Part shown: one piece after another, positions 41,750-53,452 of the stretch | Layout: every line of letters begins with the position of its first letter | How positions within the stretch are numbered: position 1 is the first letter of the stretch | Assembly (NCBI RefSeq): GCF_000308295.2 | Contig: NZ_HG326653.1 | Coordinates: 703,212 to 767,211, forward strand | Direction: 5' to 3' | Length of the DNA: 64,000 nucleotides | From: Afipia birgiae 34632 | GTDB taxonomy: Bacteria > Pseudomonadota > Alphaproteobacteria > Rhizobiales > Xanthobacteraceae | Program-made: the position numbers and the translations under genes | The notes under the pieces: generated by a model | The model's database searches: none | The model's input: only the letters and a program-made list of their open reading frames with translations | Told to the model about the DNA's origin: nothing

Positions 41750-42654
41750 GCCGCGGCCGCTTGCATAACGGACGCGCGATGCAGTGAAACGCCGGCGGTC
41801 ACCCCGTCCGCGACGGCCCAGGCAACGCTGTGCGGCACGCGCGCGGCGTCACCAGCCGCATACACGCCCGGAATTGTCGTCTGCTTGTCAGGTCCGGTGC
41901 GAATGACCGAGCCCATCGGCGTGTCGTCAAACGCACAGCCCAGCTGATGCGCCAGCGGACTTGCCATCCGGATCGGAGCGCCGACGAAGAGGGCCGCAAC
42001 CGGGACAACGCGTCCGTTCTCAAGACGAACGCCCGTGAGATCAGGTGCCGCACCTTCGAGCCCAGCCACCTTCCCGGACTCGACTATGACGTGGCGTCTT
42101 GCGAGTTGCGCACGGGCAGTGTCGTCGAGATCGATGACCTCGTTGATGAAAAACGTCACCGGACCCCAATCGGGAACCAGCTCCGCTTGATGAAGTGACA
42201 TCGGCGAGGTCGCGAGCACGCCGAGCGGCGCGCCATTGAACTCGAAGCCGTGACAGTAGGGGCAATGAATGACTGTCTTGCCCCAGCGCTCGCGCAATCC
42301 GGGAAAGTCGGGCAGTTCATCGACCACGCCGGTGGCGAGCACGATGCGCGTTGCATGTGCGGATTGGCCTGAGTCCAGTGAGATCTCGAATCCATCGGGA
42401 TCGCGCGCAGCACCGACGGCCTCTCCCGCGACAAAGGTGACGTTGGGGTAGGACAGCAATTGAGCGCGTGCATTGGCGATCATCGCGGCGGGTGCATTCC
42501 CGTCATGGCCGAAGAAGCCGTGCGAGGCATCGGCAAAACGATTGCGGGGCTTGCCGGCATCGATCACCAGAACGTTCCGCCGCGCCCGGGCGATATAGGT
42601 CGCTGCTGAAATGCCAGCGAAACTTCCGCCGACAACGATTGCGTCATACTGCAT
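41746..42654 (-). CDS. Thioredoxin-reductase-like FAD oxidoreductase
   Basis: A 302-residue flavoprotein of the low-molecular-weight thioredoxin-reductase fold. FAD is bound at VVGGSFAGISAAT (residues 7-19) and GVYAAGDAAR near the C-terminus; the redox pair is Cys-Pro-Tyr-Cys in HCPYCHGFEF (about 133-142). The typical NADPH motif GGGxSA is not obvious (GVLATSPMSLHQAE occupies the region), which suggests altered electron-donor use, as seen in TrxR-like dithiol oxidases and ferredoxin-linked forms. Start overlaps the rrf2 stop by 11 bases, so the two are an operon. Confidence 0.88.
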   Translation of the reverse strand: MQYDAIVVGGSFAGISAATYIARARRNVLVIDAGKPRNRFADASHGFFGHDGNAPAAMIANARAQLLSYPNVTFVAGEAVGAARDPDGFEISLDSGQSAHATRIVLATGVVDELPDFPGLRERWGKTVIHCPYCHGFEFNGAPLGVLATSPMSLHQAELVPDWGPVTFFINEVIDLDDTARAQLARRHVIVESGKVAGLEGAAPDLTGVRLENGRVVPVAALFVGAPIRMASPLAHQLGCAFDDTPMGSVIRTGPDKQTTIPGVYAAGDAARVPHSVAWAVADGVTAGVSLHRASVMQAAAA

Positions 42655-43102
42655 GGCTGTGTCCTTGCTTGGCTTTGTAGTCCGCGAAGCGCTGGTGAAA
42701 ATCCGCGGCGAGATCCGCGAGCGTGATGCGGCCGAGCCGATCCATCAGCAGCGCTTCGGCCTCGCGGAAGCCCTCGCTCATGGCGGCATTGACCGCCTGT
42801 TCGACAAGGCAGCCCGGACTTTCGGTCCGGTTGCCGATGGCGAACAGGGAGGGCGCGCCGAGCGTTTCATGGATGTCACGCATTGTGACCTTGGTGAGAT
42901 CGCACGCAATCACCCAGCCGCCGCCATGGCCTTTCTCGGAGCGGACAAAACCGGCGTCGCGCAAGCTCGCCATGGTGCGGCGAATGACGACGGGATTGGT
43001 TGCGAGAAATGTCGCCAGGGTTTCCGAGGTCAGCGGCTCGGATTTTTCCGCCATGTGCAAAAGCACGTGGAGAATCGAGGATAAACGGCTGTCTCTTTTC
43101 AT
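42644..43102 (-). CDS. Rrf2 family transcriptional regulator
   Basis: A 152-residue winged-helix regulator; start at ATG 43102. The helix-turn-helix spans about 25-60 (TSETLATFLATNPVVIRRTM), followed by GHGGGWVIACDLTKVTM. There are only two cysteines, Cys67 and Cys98 (in PGCLVEQAV), so the three-cysteine Fe-S site of IscR/RsrR types is absent and thiol redox sensing is more likely. A perfect palindrome covers its start codon, implying autoregulation. It is co-transcribed with the overlapping thioredoxin-reductase-like gene. Confidence 0.9.
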   Translation of the reverse strand: MKRDSRLSSILHVLLHMAEKSEPLTSETLATFLATNPVVIRRTMASLRDAGFVRSEKGHGGGWVIACDLTKVTMRDIHETLGAPSLFAIGNRTESPGCLVEQAVNAAMSEGFREAEALLMDRLGRITLADLAADFHQRFADYKAKQGHSHAV

Positions 43103-43122
43103 GTAACTTTGTATGTTACATG
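43100..43122. promoter_or_regulatory. Putative Rrf2 operator
   Basis: A perfect inverted repeat with 8-nt arms (CATGTAAC at 43100-43107 and GTTACATG at 43115-43122) and a 7-nt spacer. The rrf2 ATG lies in one arm, so binding would block initiation of the rrf2-oxidoreductase operon. Confidence 0.65.
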
Positions 43123-43144
43123 AAATAAGGAAAGTCAATCCCGC

Positions 43145-43630
43145 TTATTCGGGGACCTGCCGCAGCATGGCCGGAACGATAATCCGGTGAAACGGCATGA
43201 TGGTCGCAAGATAGGCGCGGCCGAGCAGGTTGTGGGTCATCACCAGCGTCGTCGCGGTAACCTGACGGCTCGGAACGCTGCCGGTTACGTCAACGATCAC
43301 GCGAAAGTCGAGATGCTTGTCGTCGAACCCCGCTACCAGCCGCTGCGGCGTCGCGCTGATCACGGGAAACGGTCCGATCGAATCCGCGACGATGGTTTTT
43401 GTATGCGTAGGGGTCTTGAGGCCAAGCGGCGCCACGACAAGATTTCGCAGCTTCATCAGACGGTCGATCCAGCGCGGCAAACGGAGAAACATCCGCTCCG
43501 CCGCCTGTCGCGCAGTGAGGCTGTCGTCATTCACGGCGACACCAAACGCATCGGCGAACTGCGCGCCGGGAAGCAGTCCTTTCATCCCGGCATCGGGCTC
43601 GCCTCGTACGCTAAAAGCCTGAACGGTCAT
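43145..43630 (-). CDS. DUF2867 family protein
   Basis: A 161-residue soluble protein of the DUF2867 type: GAQFADAFGVAV near the N-terminus, LPRWIDRLMKLRN in the middle, and RAYLATIMPFHRIIVP at the end. No catalytic motif is known to me, and the fold is probably SRPBCC-like. The ATG at 43630 lies inside the 3' end of the MATE gene (20-base overlap), so translation is likely coupled. Function unknown. Confidence 0.8.
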   Translation of the reverse strand: MTVQAFSVRGEPDAGMKGLLPGAQFADAFGVAVNDDSLTARQAAERMFLRLPRWIDRLMKLRNLVVAPLGLKTPTHTKTIVADSIGPFPVISATPQRLVAGFDDKHLDFRVIVDVTGSVPSRQVTATTLVMTHNLLGRAYLATIMPFHRIIVPAMLRQVPE

Positions 43631-45035
43631 GTTGCAACCTCAGCCGTTGCGTCAGGGTGCGGAAACGCAGCACGAGCAGGATGGCATAGATGCCGGTGCC
43701 GATCGACAGGCCAATCCAGACGCCGATCGCTCCCGAACCGGCCCAGAACGCGAGACCGTAGGCGGCGGTGAAACCGATCAGCCAATAGCTGATCGCCGCG
43801 AGCAGCAGCGGGATACGTGTGTCACTGAGGCCGCGAAGCGCACCGGCTGCCACGGTCTGGATGCCGTCGGCGATGAAGAAGGTAGCGCCGACCAGCATCA
43901 GCGTGGCGGCGAGTTCGACGGCGGCCAAGCCTTGCCGCGTATCGCCGAAGAAAAATCCCGCGAGGTCAAACCGCATCACGATTACGGCAAGCGTCATCGT
44001 CGTCATGAAGGCGATACCGAGCACGATCGCGGCCACGCCGGCGCGGCGAATCGCTGAGACATCACCGCGCCCCAGCGCGTGCCCGACGCGCACGGTGGCG
44101 GCCATGCCGATGCCGAACGGCACCATGAACAGGACGGCCGCGATCTGCAGCGCGATCTGATGTGCAGCTAGCGCTGTCGTGCTGATCAATCCCATCAGAA
44201 GACCGGCAGCGGAGAACAATCCGTATTCCAGCAGAAACGACACCGCGATCGGCGCGCCGATGATGACAAGCTGGCGCATCAACGGCCAGTCGATCCGCCA
44301 AAAGCGCCCGAGCACCTGGAATTTCTTGAACGGCCGCTGGCTCCAGGTAAACCACAGCGCCGCCGCGCACATGCCAAAGTTCACCGTTGTGGTGGCGACA
44401 CCTGCGCCCAGCAATTCCAGCTTCGGCATACCCCAATGGCCATGGATCAGCGCGTAGCCGAGTACAGCATTCGCGGGAATCGCCGCCAGTGTGATCCACA
44501 GGCCCGGTTCGGGCCGGTTGACCGCACCCATGAAGTTGCGGATCGCCATGAAGCACAATGCGGGCGCCATGCCGGGCGCAAGGCCCAGCAGATAACGCTG
44601 CGCGAGGCGGGCGTTTTCCGGCGCCTGACCGAGCTGGAGCAGGATCTGTTCGCCGAACAGCGGCAGCATCATCATCGGTATGCACAGCATCAGCGCAGCC
44701 CACAGGCCGACGCGAAGCGCGCGGCGGACGATACGCGGCTGGCGCGCGCCCAATGCCTGCGCGGCAAGCGGGGCGACAGCGGACACCAGCCCCATGCCGA
44801 TCACGAAGGCGACGAAGAACACCGTATGCGCCAGCGATGCGGCGGCGACCGCGGTGTCGCCGAGCCGTCCGATCAGCGCGAGATCGGTGGTCATCATGGC
44901 GATCTGCCCCAGTTGCGTCAGCGCAATAGGGAGTGCCAGCTTGATCGTCTCGATGAACTCGGTCGCGGTGGCGCTTCTGGCGAAGCTGGATTCACCGGTC
45001 GCAGAGACGGAATCGGCTTTGTCGAGGGATGTCAT
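43611..45035 (-). CDS. MATE family multidrug/cation efflux transporter
   Basis: A 474-residue inner-membrane exporter of the NorM type with 12 predicted transmembrane segments in two similar halves. The N-half has LALPIALTQLGQIAMMTTDL and GLVSAVAPLAAQALGARQP; the C-half has ATVRVGHALGRGDVSAIRR. Substrates are typically drugs or cationic compounds driven by Na+ or H+; not assignable here. It overlaps the DUF2867 gene and lies 92 nt downstream of gyrB. Confidence 0.93.
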   Translation of the reverse strand: MTSLDKADSVSATGESSFARSATATEFIETIKLALPIALTQLGQIAMMTTDLALIGRLGDTAVAAASLAHTVFFVAFVIGMGLVSAVAPLAAQALGARQPRIVRRALRVGLWAALMLCIPMMMLPLFGEQILLQLGQAPENARLAQRYLLGLAPGMAPALCFMAIRNFMGAVNRPEPGLWITLAAIPANAVLGYALIHGHWGMPKLELLGAGVATTTVNFGMCAAALWFTWSQRPFKKFQVLGRFWRIDWPLMRQLVIIGAPIAVSFLLEYGLFSAAGLLMGLISTTALAAHQIALQIAAVLFMVPFGIGMAATVRVGHALGRGDVSAIRRAGVAAIVLGIAFMTTMTLAVIVMRFDLAGFFFGDTRQGLAAVELAATLMLVGATFFIADGIQTVAAGALRGLSDTRIPLLLAAISYWLIGFTAAYGLAFWAGSGAIGVWIGLSIGTGIYAILLVLRFRTLTQRLRLQHDRSGF

Positions 45036-45127
45036 GACGCGGTTCTAGCACAGAGCCGCCGGCCAAATGATGACCGGCGCAGCGTCGCGCCTTGGTTTAT
45101 GCGGAGAGGGCGGCGCGGCCGCGCCGC

Positions 45128-47578
<2,451 letters not shown>

Positions 47579-47691
47579 TCAAAGATGGTTCGGCAGAGAG
47601 ATCGAATCGGGTCGCGAAAAACGCGCCTTCGATTGTCAATTTGTGCCATGAAAACAGTTAAGCTCCTAGGACAAAGTAGCGCCCTGCAAAC

Positions 47692-47760
47692 TGTTGATAA
47701 AATGGGAATTTTTGGCTGTTTTTCAAGGCTCCGAAACGGCGTTTTCGGGGCTGTGGAAAA
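47692..47760. promoter_or_regulatory. Two DnaA-box-like sites in the recF-gyrB gap
   Basis: TGTTGATAA at 47692-47700 differs by one base from the DnaA consensus TGTGNATAA. TGTGGAAAA at 47752-47760 fits the relaxed consensus (reverse complement TTTTCCACA). Both lie upstream of gyrB in the same orientation, 52 nt apart. Confidence 0.45.
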
Positions 47761-47792
47761 GCCTGATTCGGGCAGCTTGCGCGATGTCCTTT

Positions 47793-47810
47793 GGGGGCGA
47801 TTCCGCCCCC
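47793..47810 (-). terminator. Hairpin after recF
   Basis: A 7-bp GC stem (47793-47799 with 47804-47810) 11 nt past the recF stop, without a T run. It may be a weak or Rho-assisted terminator. Confidence 0.4.
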
Positions 47811-47821
47811 TGATTTCCGCC

Positions 47822-48961
47822 TCACCCGCGCCGGGAAACATGACCGCCTTCGACATCGAAAACGTCCGCGCCCGCACCGACGTCGACGAATGCTGCGGGG
47901 TCCGCACCGGTCATCCAGACCTGCGCGCCGAGCCTCGCCAACTCGTCGAACAGCGCGGTGCGGCGGTTAGGATCAAGATGTGCGACGACTTCATCGAGCA
48001 ACAGGAGCGGGGTGATGCCGGTCATCTCGGCGACAAGATTGGCGTGAGCCAGCACGAGGCCGATCAGCAGCGCCTTCTGTTCGCCCGTGGAGGCGTCGCG
48101 GGCCGGCATATTTTTCGGCGCGTAGATCACCATCAGATCGGTGAGATGCGGCCCGCTCAGCGTGCGCCCGGCAGCGGCGTCCTTCGCGCGGCTCTCGCGC
48201 AGCATCTCGCGGTAACGGTCTTCCACGGCAGTTGCCGTGTCGGTCAGCAGGGCATTCTCCATCCAGCCGTCGAGCGCAATCAGTGCGGAGGGAAATGCCG
48301 ACGCGGATCCACGCGCGGCAAGCATTCCCGCGAGGCGCTGCAACGTCTGTCCGCGCTGGGCCGCAACCGCAACGGCGAGCTCCGCGGTTTCGCGCTCAAT
48401 GGCGTCGCACCAGTGCGCATCGAAATTGCGGTCTTCCAGCAGGCGGTTTCTGGAACGAAGCGAACGGTCCAGCGCCGAGACACGGCTCGAATGCTCGCTG
48501 TCGATCGCCAGCACCAGACGGTCGAAGAAGCGCCGCCGCTCGGAGGCCGCACCCATGAACAGGCTGTCCATCGCCGGCGTCAGCCACACCATACGCAGAT
48601 GATCGCCGAAGGCGGTTGCGGACGTCACCGGCTCGCGGTCGATGCGGACGCGGCGAGATGATGCTGTGCCGTCGGCGCGCGGTGCGTCGATGCCGGTTCC
48701 GAGGGTGGCGAGACCGAGTTCACCTTCAACTTCAGCGGACACTGCCCACGATCCATCGCCCTGGATGTCCGCGACATCGTCCAGCGTGGCGCGGCGCAGG
48801 CCACGGCCCGGTGACAGAAACGAGATCGCCTCAAGGCAATTGGTTTTCCCCGCGCCATTGGGGCCGACCAGCACCACAACATCGCCGCGCGTCTCGACGC
48901 TCGCCGCGCGGTAGTTGCGGAAATGCGTGAGGCTCAGGCGAAGGATGCGGGAGACGGTCAT
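47822..48961 (-). CDS. recF: DNA replication and repair protein RecF
   Basis: ABC-type ATPase that helps load RecA at gaps. The 379-residue protein has Walker A GPNGAGKT (33-40) in a typical SMC-like N-terminus, the signature region STGEQKALLIGLVLAHA and Walker B LLLLDEVVAHLD near the C-terminus. The N-terminal ILRLSLTHFRNYRAA is diagnostic of RecF. It lies 31 nt downstream of dnaN in the dnaA-dnaN-recF-gyrB order. Confidence 0.96.
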   Translation of the reverse strand: MTVSRILRLSLTHFRNYRAASVETRGDVVVLVGPNGAGKTNCLEAISFLSPGRGLRRATLDDVADIQGDGSWAVSAEVEGELGLATLGTGIDAPRADGTASSRRVRIDREPVTSATAFGDHLRMVWLTPAMDSLFMGAASERRRFFDRLVLAIDSEHSSRVSALDRSLRSRNRLLEDRNFDAHWCDAIERETAELAVAVAAQRGQTLQRLAGMLAARGSASAFPSALIALDGWMENALLTDTATAVEDRYREMLRESRAKDAAAGRTLSGPHLTDLMVIYAPKNMPARDASTGEQKALLIGLVLAHANLVAEMTGITPLLLLDEVVAHLDPNRRTALFDELARLGAQVWMTGADPAAFVDVGAGADVFDVEGGHVSRRG

Positions 48962-48992
48962 GGTCCGCCGTCTTACAGCAGAATACGGGCCC

Positions 48993-50111
48993 TTACACCC
49001 GCATCGGCATCAGGACGTAAAGTGCGCCTTTGGAATCCTTGTCCTGCACCAGCGTCGGCGAACCGGGATCGGCAAGACGCAGCACGGCGACTTCACCTTC
49101 GATCTGGGCTGCGATGTCGAGCAGGTAGCGCGAGTTGAAGCCGATATCGAGCGGGTCGGACGCATACTCGACTTCGAGTTCTTCCGTCGCACTTCCCGAG
49201 TCAGGATTGGTCACGGACAGGATCAGCTTGCCGGCAGACAGCGCGAGTTTCACGGCGCGGCCACGTTCGCTGGAAATCGTCGAGACGCGGTCAACCGCGG
49301 CCTCGAAATCCTTCTTGTCGACGATCAGTTCCTTGTCATTGTTCTGCGGAATGACACGGCCATAATCCGGGAAGGTGCCGTCGATCAGCTTTGAGGTCAG
49401 TACGACGTCGCCGATGGTGAAACGGATCTTGCCCTGTGACAGCTCGATCTTGAGTTCTGCTTCGTTGTCTTCAATCAGACGCTGCACTTCGCCCACGGTC
49501 TTGCGCGGCACGATGACACCCGGCATGCCCTCGGCGCTCTTCGGCAGCGGCAGATCGACCTGCGCCAGTCTGTGGCCGTCGGTCGCCACCGCGCGCAGCG
49601 TTGCTTGTTTGGCGCTGCCTGCTGCGTGGAGATAGATGCCGTTGAGATAGTAGCGCGTCTCCTCCGTCGAGATCGCGAACTGGGTGCGGTCGATCAGCCG
49701 CTTCATGTCAGCGGCGGCCAGCGTGAACGAATGGGTCATGTCGCCGGCGGCAAGATCCGGGAAGTCGCTTTCCGGCAGCGTCTGCAGCGTGAAGCGCGAA
49801 CGCCCCGCGCGGATGGCGAGAACCGATCTGTCGCCGTCGCCTTCGAGAACGATCTGCGATCCGTCGGGCAGCTTGCGCACGATGTCGTAGAACATGTGCG
49901 CAGGGACGGTGATCGATCCGCCGGTGCCGGTCTCGGCCGCCAGCGTTTCGGTGACTTCGAGGTCGAGGTCGGTGGCCTTCAGGCTGAGGCGCGACTTGTC
50001 GGCGCGGATCAGCACGTTGCCGAGGATCGGAATGGTGTTGCGGCGTTCGACCACGCGATGAACGTGGCTCAGCGATTTCAGCAGTTGCGCGCGCTCGACG
50101 GTAACCTTCAT
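48993..50111 (-). CDS. dnaN: DNA polymerase III sliding clamp (beta subunit)
   Basis: Ring-shaped processivity factor of the replicative polymerase. The ATG at 50111 gives 372 residues starting MKVTVERAQLLKSLSHVHRVVERR, standard for DnaN; the frame is open to 50219 without clamp character. Three clamp domains are recognisable (about 1-120, 130-250, 255-372), and the C-terminus ends DSKGALYVLMPMRV, the clamp-binding pocket strand. It lies downstream of dnaA with a 272-nt gap and upstream of recF. Confidence 0.97.
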   Translation of the reverse strand: MKVTVERAQLLKSLSHVHRVVERRNTIPILGNVLIRADKSRLSLKATDLDLEVTETLAAETGTGGSITVPAHMFYDIVRKLPDGSQIVLEGDGDRSVLAIRAGRSRFTLQTLPESDFPDLAAGDMTHSFTLAAADMKRLIDRTQFAISTEETRYYLNGIYLHAAGSAKQATLRAVATDGHRLAQVDLPLPKSAEGMPGVIVPRKTVGEVQRLIEDNEAELKIELSQGKIRFTIGDVVLTSKLIDGTFPDYGRVIPQNNDKELIVDKKDFEAAVDRVSTISSERGRAVKLALSAGKLILSVTNPDSGSATEELEVEYASDPLDIGFNSRYLLDIAAQIEGEVAVLRLADPGSPTLVQDKDSKGALYVLMPMRV

Positions 50112-50383
50112 GACAATTCCGCCCGATCCCAAGTCTGGACTTTTAAGTCCCGGAGCACGTCCGGGATGGGCCGGACGAGTCCACATCGTTATTGGAGGTG
50201 CCGGGCGGCTGGTAAGCACGCGCCGGCGACTGAAACCCGCGGACCTGACGAAATGGAGGTTTCGCCGGGGCCTCGGGGGACCGTAAGGTGACGCGGTTGC
50301 GCGCGAAGCGCAAGGGTAGGGACCGCTTGGAAGCGGCTTTCCCCCTTTGTTATCTCAGGTCTTTCCAAACCATGCCGGCGGGA

Positions 50384-51853
50384 TCACTCCTGAAGCTGGC
50401 GCTTCAGCAGTTCGACCTCGTCGGACAGCGTGAGGTCCTTGGAGACCAGCGCCTCGATCTTGCGGACGGCATGCAGAACCGTGGTGTGGTCGCGGCCGCC
50501 GAACCGGCGTCCGATTTCAGGCAGGGAGCGCAGCGTCAGCGTCTTGGCGAGGTACATCGCGACCTGACGCGGGCGAACCACATTGGCGGTCCGGCGCGAC
50601 GACAGGAGGTCGGAGCGGCTGACATTGTATTGCCGGGCGACGACCCGCTGGATGTCCTCAATCTTGACCCGCTTCGGCTCCATCGGCCGGACCAGATCGC
50701 GCACTTCGCGCTCGGCCATTTCCAGCGTCACGGTGGTTGCGTTGAGCTTCGAGTGAGCGAGGAGGCGGTTGATCGCGCCTTCGAGGTCGCGGCCGTTGTG
50801 GGTGATGGTCTTGGCGAGATATTCCAGCACCGGCATCGGCACGTCGAAGGTGGCATGATGCGCCTTCGCCGCGGACACGCGCGACTTCAGGATTTCGAGC
50901 CGCAGTTCTTCGCCAAGTGAGCCCATTTCGACCACGAGGCCACCGGCCAGACGCGAGCGCACCCGATCGTCGAGGCTTTCGAGATCGGACGGCGGCCGGT
51001 CGGCGGCGATCACGACCTGACGGCCGGCGTCGATCAGCGCATTCAGAGTGTGGCAGAACTCCGACTGGGTCGATTTGCCTTGCAGGAACTGCAGGTCGTC
51101 GATCACCAGCACGTCGATGCCGCGCAGCGCTTCCTTGAAGGCCAGCGCGGTCTGCGATTTCAGCGCGGCGACAAAGCCGTACATGAATTTCTCGGCCGTG
51201 AGATACAGTACCTTGCGCTCGGGATTGGAATTTCCGGCCCAGGTCACCGCCTGCAGCAGATGGGTTTTGCCGAGGCCCACGCCCGCATGAATGTAAAGCG
51301 GATTGAACATCACGCTGTCGCCGCGGCGGCCTTCGGCCACCTGACGGGCGGCGGCATGCGCCAGCGTGTTAGAACGGCCCATCACGAAGGTTGCGAATGT
51401 CAGGCGAGGATCGAGCGGCGAGCCGCCGAGCGCATCGTGGCTGGCTGAAACCGGCGCGGTGGCGGTATTGCGCAACTCGGGCGCGGGCCGGCTTTGGTTA
51501 TTGTCAGCCCGGCGTTCGTCCTGCGGCGCTTTCGTATCCTTGACAGGGGTGGCACAGCGCATGGCGGTTCGCACCGTGAGTTCAATGCGCTTGATGCTCG
51601 GCGCTTCCGACTGCCAGCAGGTCAGGACGCGGTCGGCATAGTGCGCCTGGATCCAGCTTTTGAGGAACTTGGTCGGCACCGTCATGTGGACGCAGTCGTC
51701 ATGGATGCGCTCGAGGTCCATGCGCGCGAACCAGCTGGTGTAGAAATCCTCGCCGACGTTGGTCCGGAGCCGTCCCTTGAACCGGGCCCACTGATCGCGT
51801 TCGACGTCTGCCAGTCCGAGGTTCGTTGAGATTGTTTCTGCCGAGATTGTCAT
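50384..51853 (-). CDS. dnaA: Chromosomal replication initiator protein DnaA
   Basis: Binds DnaA boxes and melts the origin. The 489-residue protein has domain I (about 15-100), a linker rich in Asn, Pro and Ala (about 105-145), the AAA+ domain with [13 protein letters not shown] (about residue 185) and [10 protein letters not shown], and the C-terminal helix-turn-helix with [18 protein letters not shown]. It is the first gene of the dnaA-dnaN-recF-gyrB series, oriented leftwards. A roughly 1.1-kb gene-free region precedes it. Confidence 0.98.
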   Translation of the reverse strand: MTISAETISTNLGLADVERDQWARFKGRLRTNVGEDFYTSWFARMDLERIHDDCVHMTVPTKFLKSWIQAHYADRVLTCWQSEAPSIKRIELTVRTAMRCATPVKDTKAPQDERRADNNQSRPAPELRNTATAPVSASHDALGGSPLDPRLTFATFVMGRSNTLAHAAARQVAEGRRGDSVMFNPLYIHAGVGLGKTHLLQAVTWAGNSNPERKVLYLTAEKFMYGFVAALKSQTALAFKEALRGIDVLVIDDLQFLQGKSTQSEFCHTLNALIDAGRQVVIAADRPPSDLESLDDRVRSRLAGGLVVEMGSLGEELRLEILKSRVSAAKAHHATFDVPMPVLEYLAKTITHNGRDLEGAINRLLAHSKLNATTVTLEMAEREVRDLVRPMEPKRVKIEDIQRVVARQYNVSRSDLLSSRRTANVVRPRQVAMYLAKTLTLRSLPEIGRRFGGRDHTTVLHAVRKIEALVSKDLTLSDEVELLKRQLQE

Positions 51854-52960
51854 TTGCGTTCTGATCTTCTGGTTGATGTGTGATCCGGCGTGGTCGCCGT
51901 GAAATGAGTGGGGCCGCCCGCCGACATGCGCTCCTTCCTTCGTCCTCGGACGCTCCGCCGTTCGGCGTTGATCGCCGCGTGGCGCTGAATTGGGAGGGAA
52001 GGCGCGTGTGGCGTTAGCGCGTACTGTGCCGGATTGGCGGACCGCAGGGGGCAGCTGGCGCGTTCACGGAAACAACATCGCTGGAAATGAATGCTGCAAA
52101 GTCGTTCTGTCGGCTCTGGCTGCTGGACATAGATATTCCCCCTCCTGCCGCGGGAAATTCGCGGCAAGTTGTTGTCGCCTTGATGTGTTCAAATCTCATA
52201 TCGTCCGATCCGCTGATCGATCAGACATCAACTCGCTTCGTTTTGCCCGTCCAACCCTGTCCCCTGTCTTTCGAAGCCGGTGGATGCTTTACTCTGTGCG
52301 GCTTCTCACTTTTGATCCGGGGGCCGGAGTGTCCCGGCCGCGGCGGAGAATTTTCACACAGGGTACCGGCCCCACAAATCATGTGAGTTCGGATCCGACC
52401 ATCGCTTGGAAAGCGTCGCTAGCCTGCAGACTGTCCTGACTTGCATGCCCGCCCAAGGTTCTCAAACCGCGCTGATCAGAAGAGCCGTGGACGACGTGAC
52501 GTACTAAGAAATACACGAGGCGCTACGGCTCGCAACGGAATTGATTTCGCATCGCGCGCTCAAAGTGCGACTTGCGGGCGATGTGAAACGGGCGCGTCTT
52601 CGTGACAAAACGGCAAGGTTTTGAATCTGTGCGAAGATTCGAGAAGTCGGACAGCTGTCACAAATCGGCCGATCGTCAAAACTTCCTTCATAAATAATTT
52701 AAGATTCATCAGGCGGCGCCTGCGTTTTCCAAGTGCTGCCGTGCGCTATGCCGATAAGGTCTTCGCCGCGCGTGCATTTTTGTGATCGACCGAACAGGGT
52801 AACCCTTGTCGGCATTCTGGAGTCGGTGCGCTCGCGCACTTGCTTTTTCAAAAGATCGGAAGCGCAGCGCGCGCTCTTCGCATGTGCACTCTCTGCGGTG
52901 CCTACGTGCCGCCGATCGAGTCGCGATGAAGAATGTTTGCGAACGATGAAGCGACGGCAA
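51854..52960. other. Gene-free region upstream of dnaA, candidate origin
   Basis: About 1.1 kb between dnaA and the rpsT terminator with no convincing protein frame. It holds an AT-rich patch (about 52685-52706) and three GANTC methylation sites within 85 bases (52623, 52636, 52703). No match to TTATNCACA or its relaxed form was found on either strand. The dnaA promoter must be here. Confidence 0.4.
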
Positions 52961-52968
52961 AAGAAAAA

Positions 52969-52986
52969 GCCCGGCGTCAGCCGGGC
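52969..52986 (-). terminator. Rho-independent terminator of rpsT
   Basis: A 7-bp GC stem (52969-52975 with 52980-52986) and 4-nt loop, about 40 nt past the rpsT stop, followed on the minus strand by TTTTTCTTTT. Confidence 0.85.
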
Positions 52987-53025
52987 TCTTTTGTCAGTCT
53001 GCTTTTTCAGATTGCGCTGCGGAGC

Positions 53026-53292
53026 TTACTTCGCGAGCTTAGCGATCTGATGCGTCAGGCGCGACACCTTCCGGCTCGCATTGTTCTTGTGAATGATGTT
53101 GCGCTGCGCGGCCTGCATCAAATCCGGCTCGGCCTGCTTCATCGCTTCGAGTGCAGCGGCGCGGTCGCCCTTCTTGATGGCGTCCTCGACGTTGCGAACC
53201 GAGCCGCGCATCTGGGTGCGGCGCGACTTGTTGATCAGGGTACGGCGGGCAATCTTGCGCGTCGCTTTTTTGGCAGAGGTGGTGTTGGCCAT
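53026..53292 (-). CDS. rpsT: 30S ribosomal protein S20
   Basis: Small-subunit 16S rRNA-binding protein. The 88-residue, very basic, helical protein begins [20 protein letters not shown] and contains [19 protein letters not shown] and [21 protein letters not shown] clear ribosome site GAGAGAAACCGAGAG precedes the ATG. It is a single-gene unit next to dnaA, a common arrangement in alphaproteobacteria. A bulged hairpin lies about 110 nt upstream of the start. Confidence 0.98.
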   Translation of the reverse strand: MANTTSAKKATRKIARRTLINKSRRTQMRGSVRNVEDAIKKGDRAAALEAMKQAEPDLMQAAQRNIIHKNNASRKVSRLTHQIAKLAK

Positions 53293-53403
53293 GGTCTCTC
53301 GGTTTCTCTCGGTCGGTCAGTCTGCGGCTGTCATATCGAGCCAGCAGAGCGATCGATATCGACCGTTCGGCCGATGCTGGGTGAAAATCGGGTGTTCCTG
53401 AGA

Positions 53404-53452
53404 ATGTTCTTTCCAAAGAGCTTGCTTAAAACGACACGCTCTTAAAGAACAT
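53404..53452 (-). promoter_or_regulatory. Bulged hairpin upstream of rpsT
   Basis: Arms of 9 bp (53404-53412 with 53444-53452) and 6 bp (53416-53421 with 53438-53443) are separated by a 3-nt bulge (53413-53415) on one side, with a 16-nt loop. It could be part of the rpsT leader or a promoter-proximal site. Confidence 0.45.

Noticed and set aside
52351-52360. TTTTCACACA as a DnaA box upstream of dnaA
   Set aside because: When aligned to TTATNCACA it has too many mismatches at fixed positions.
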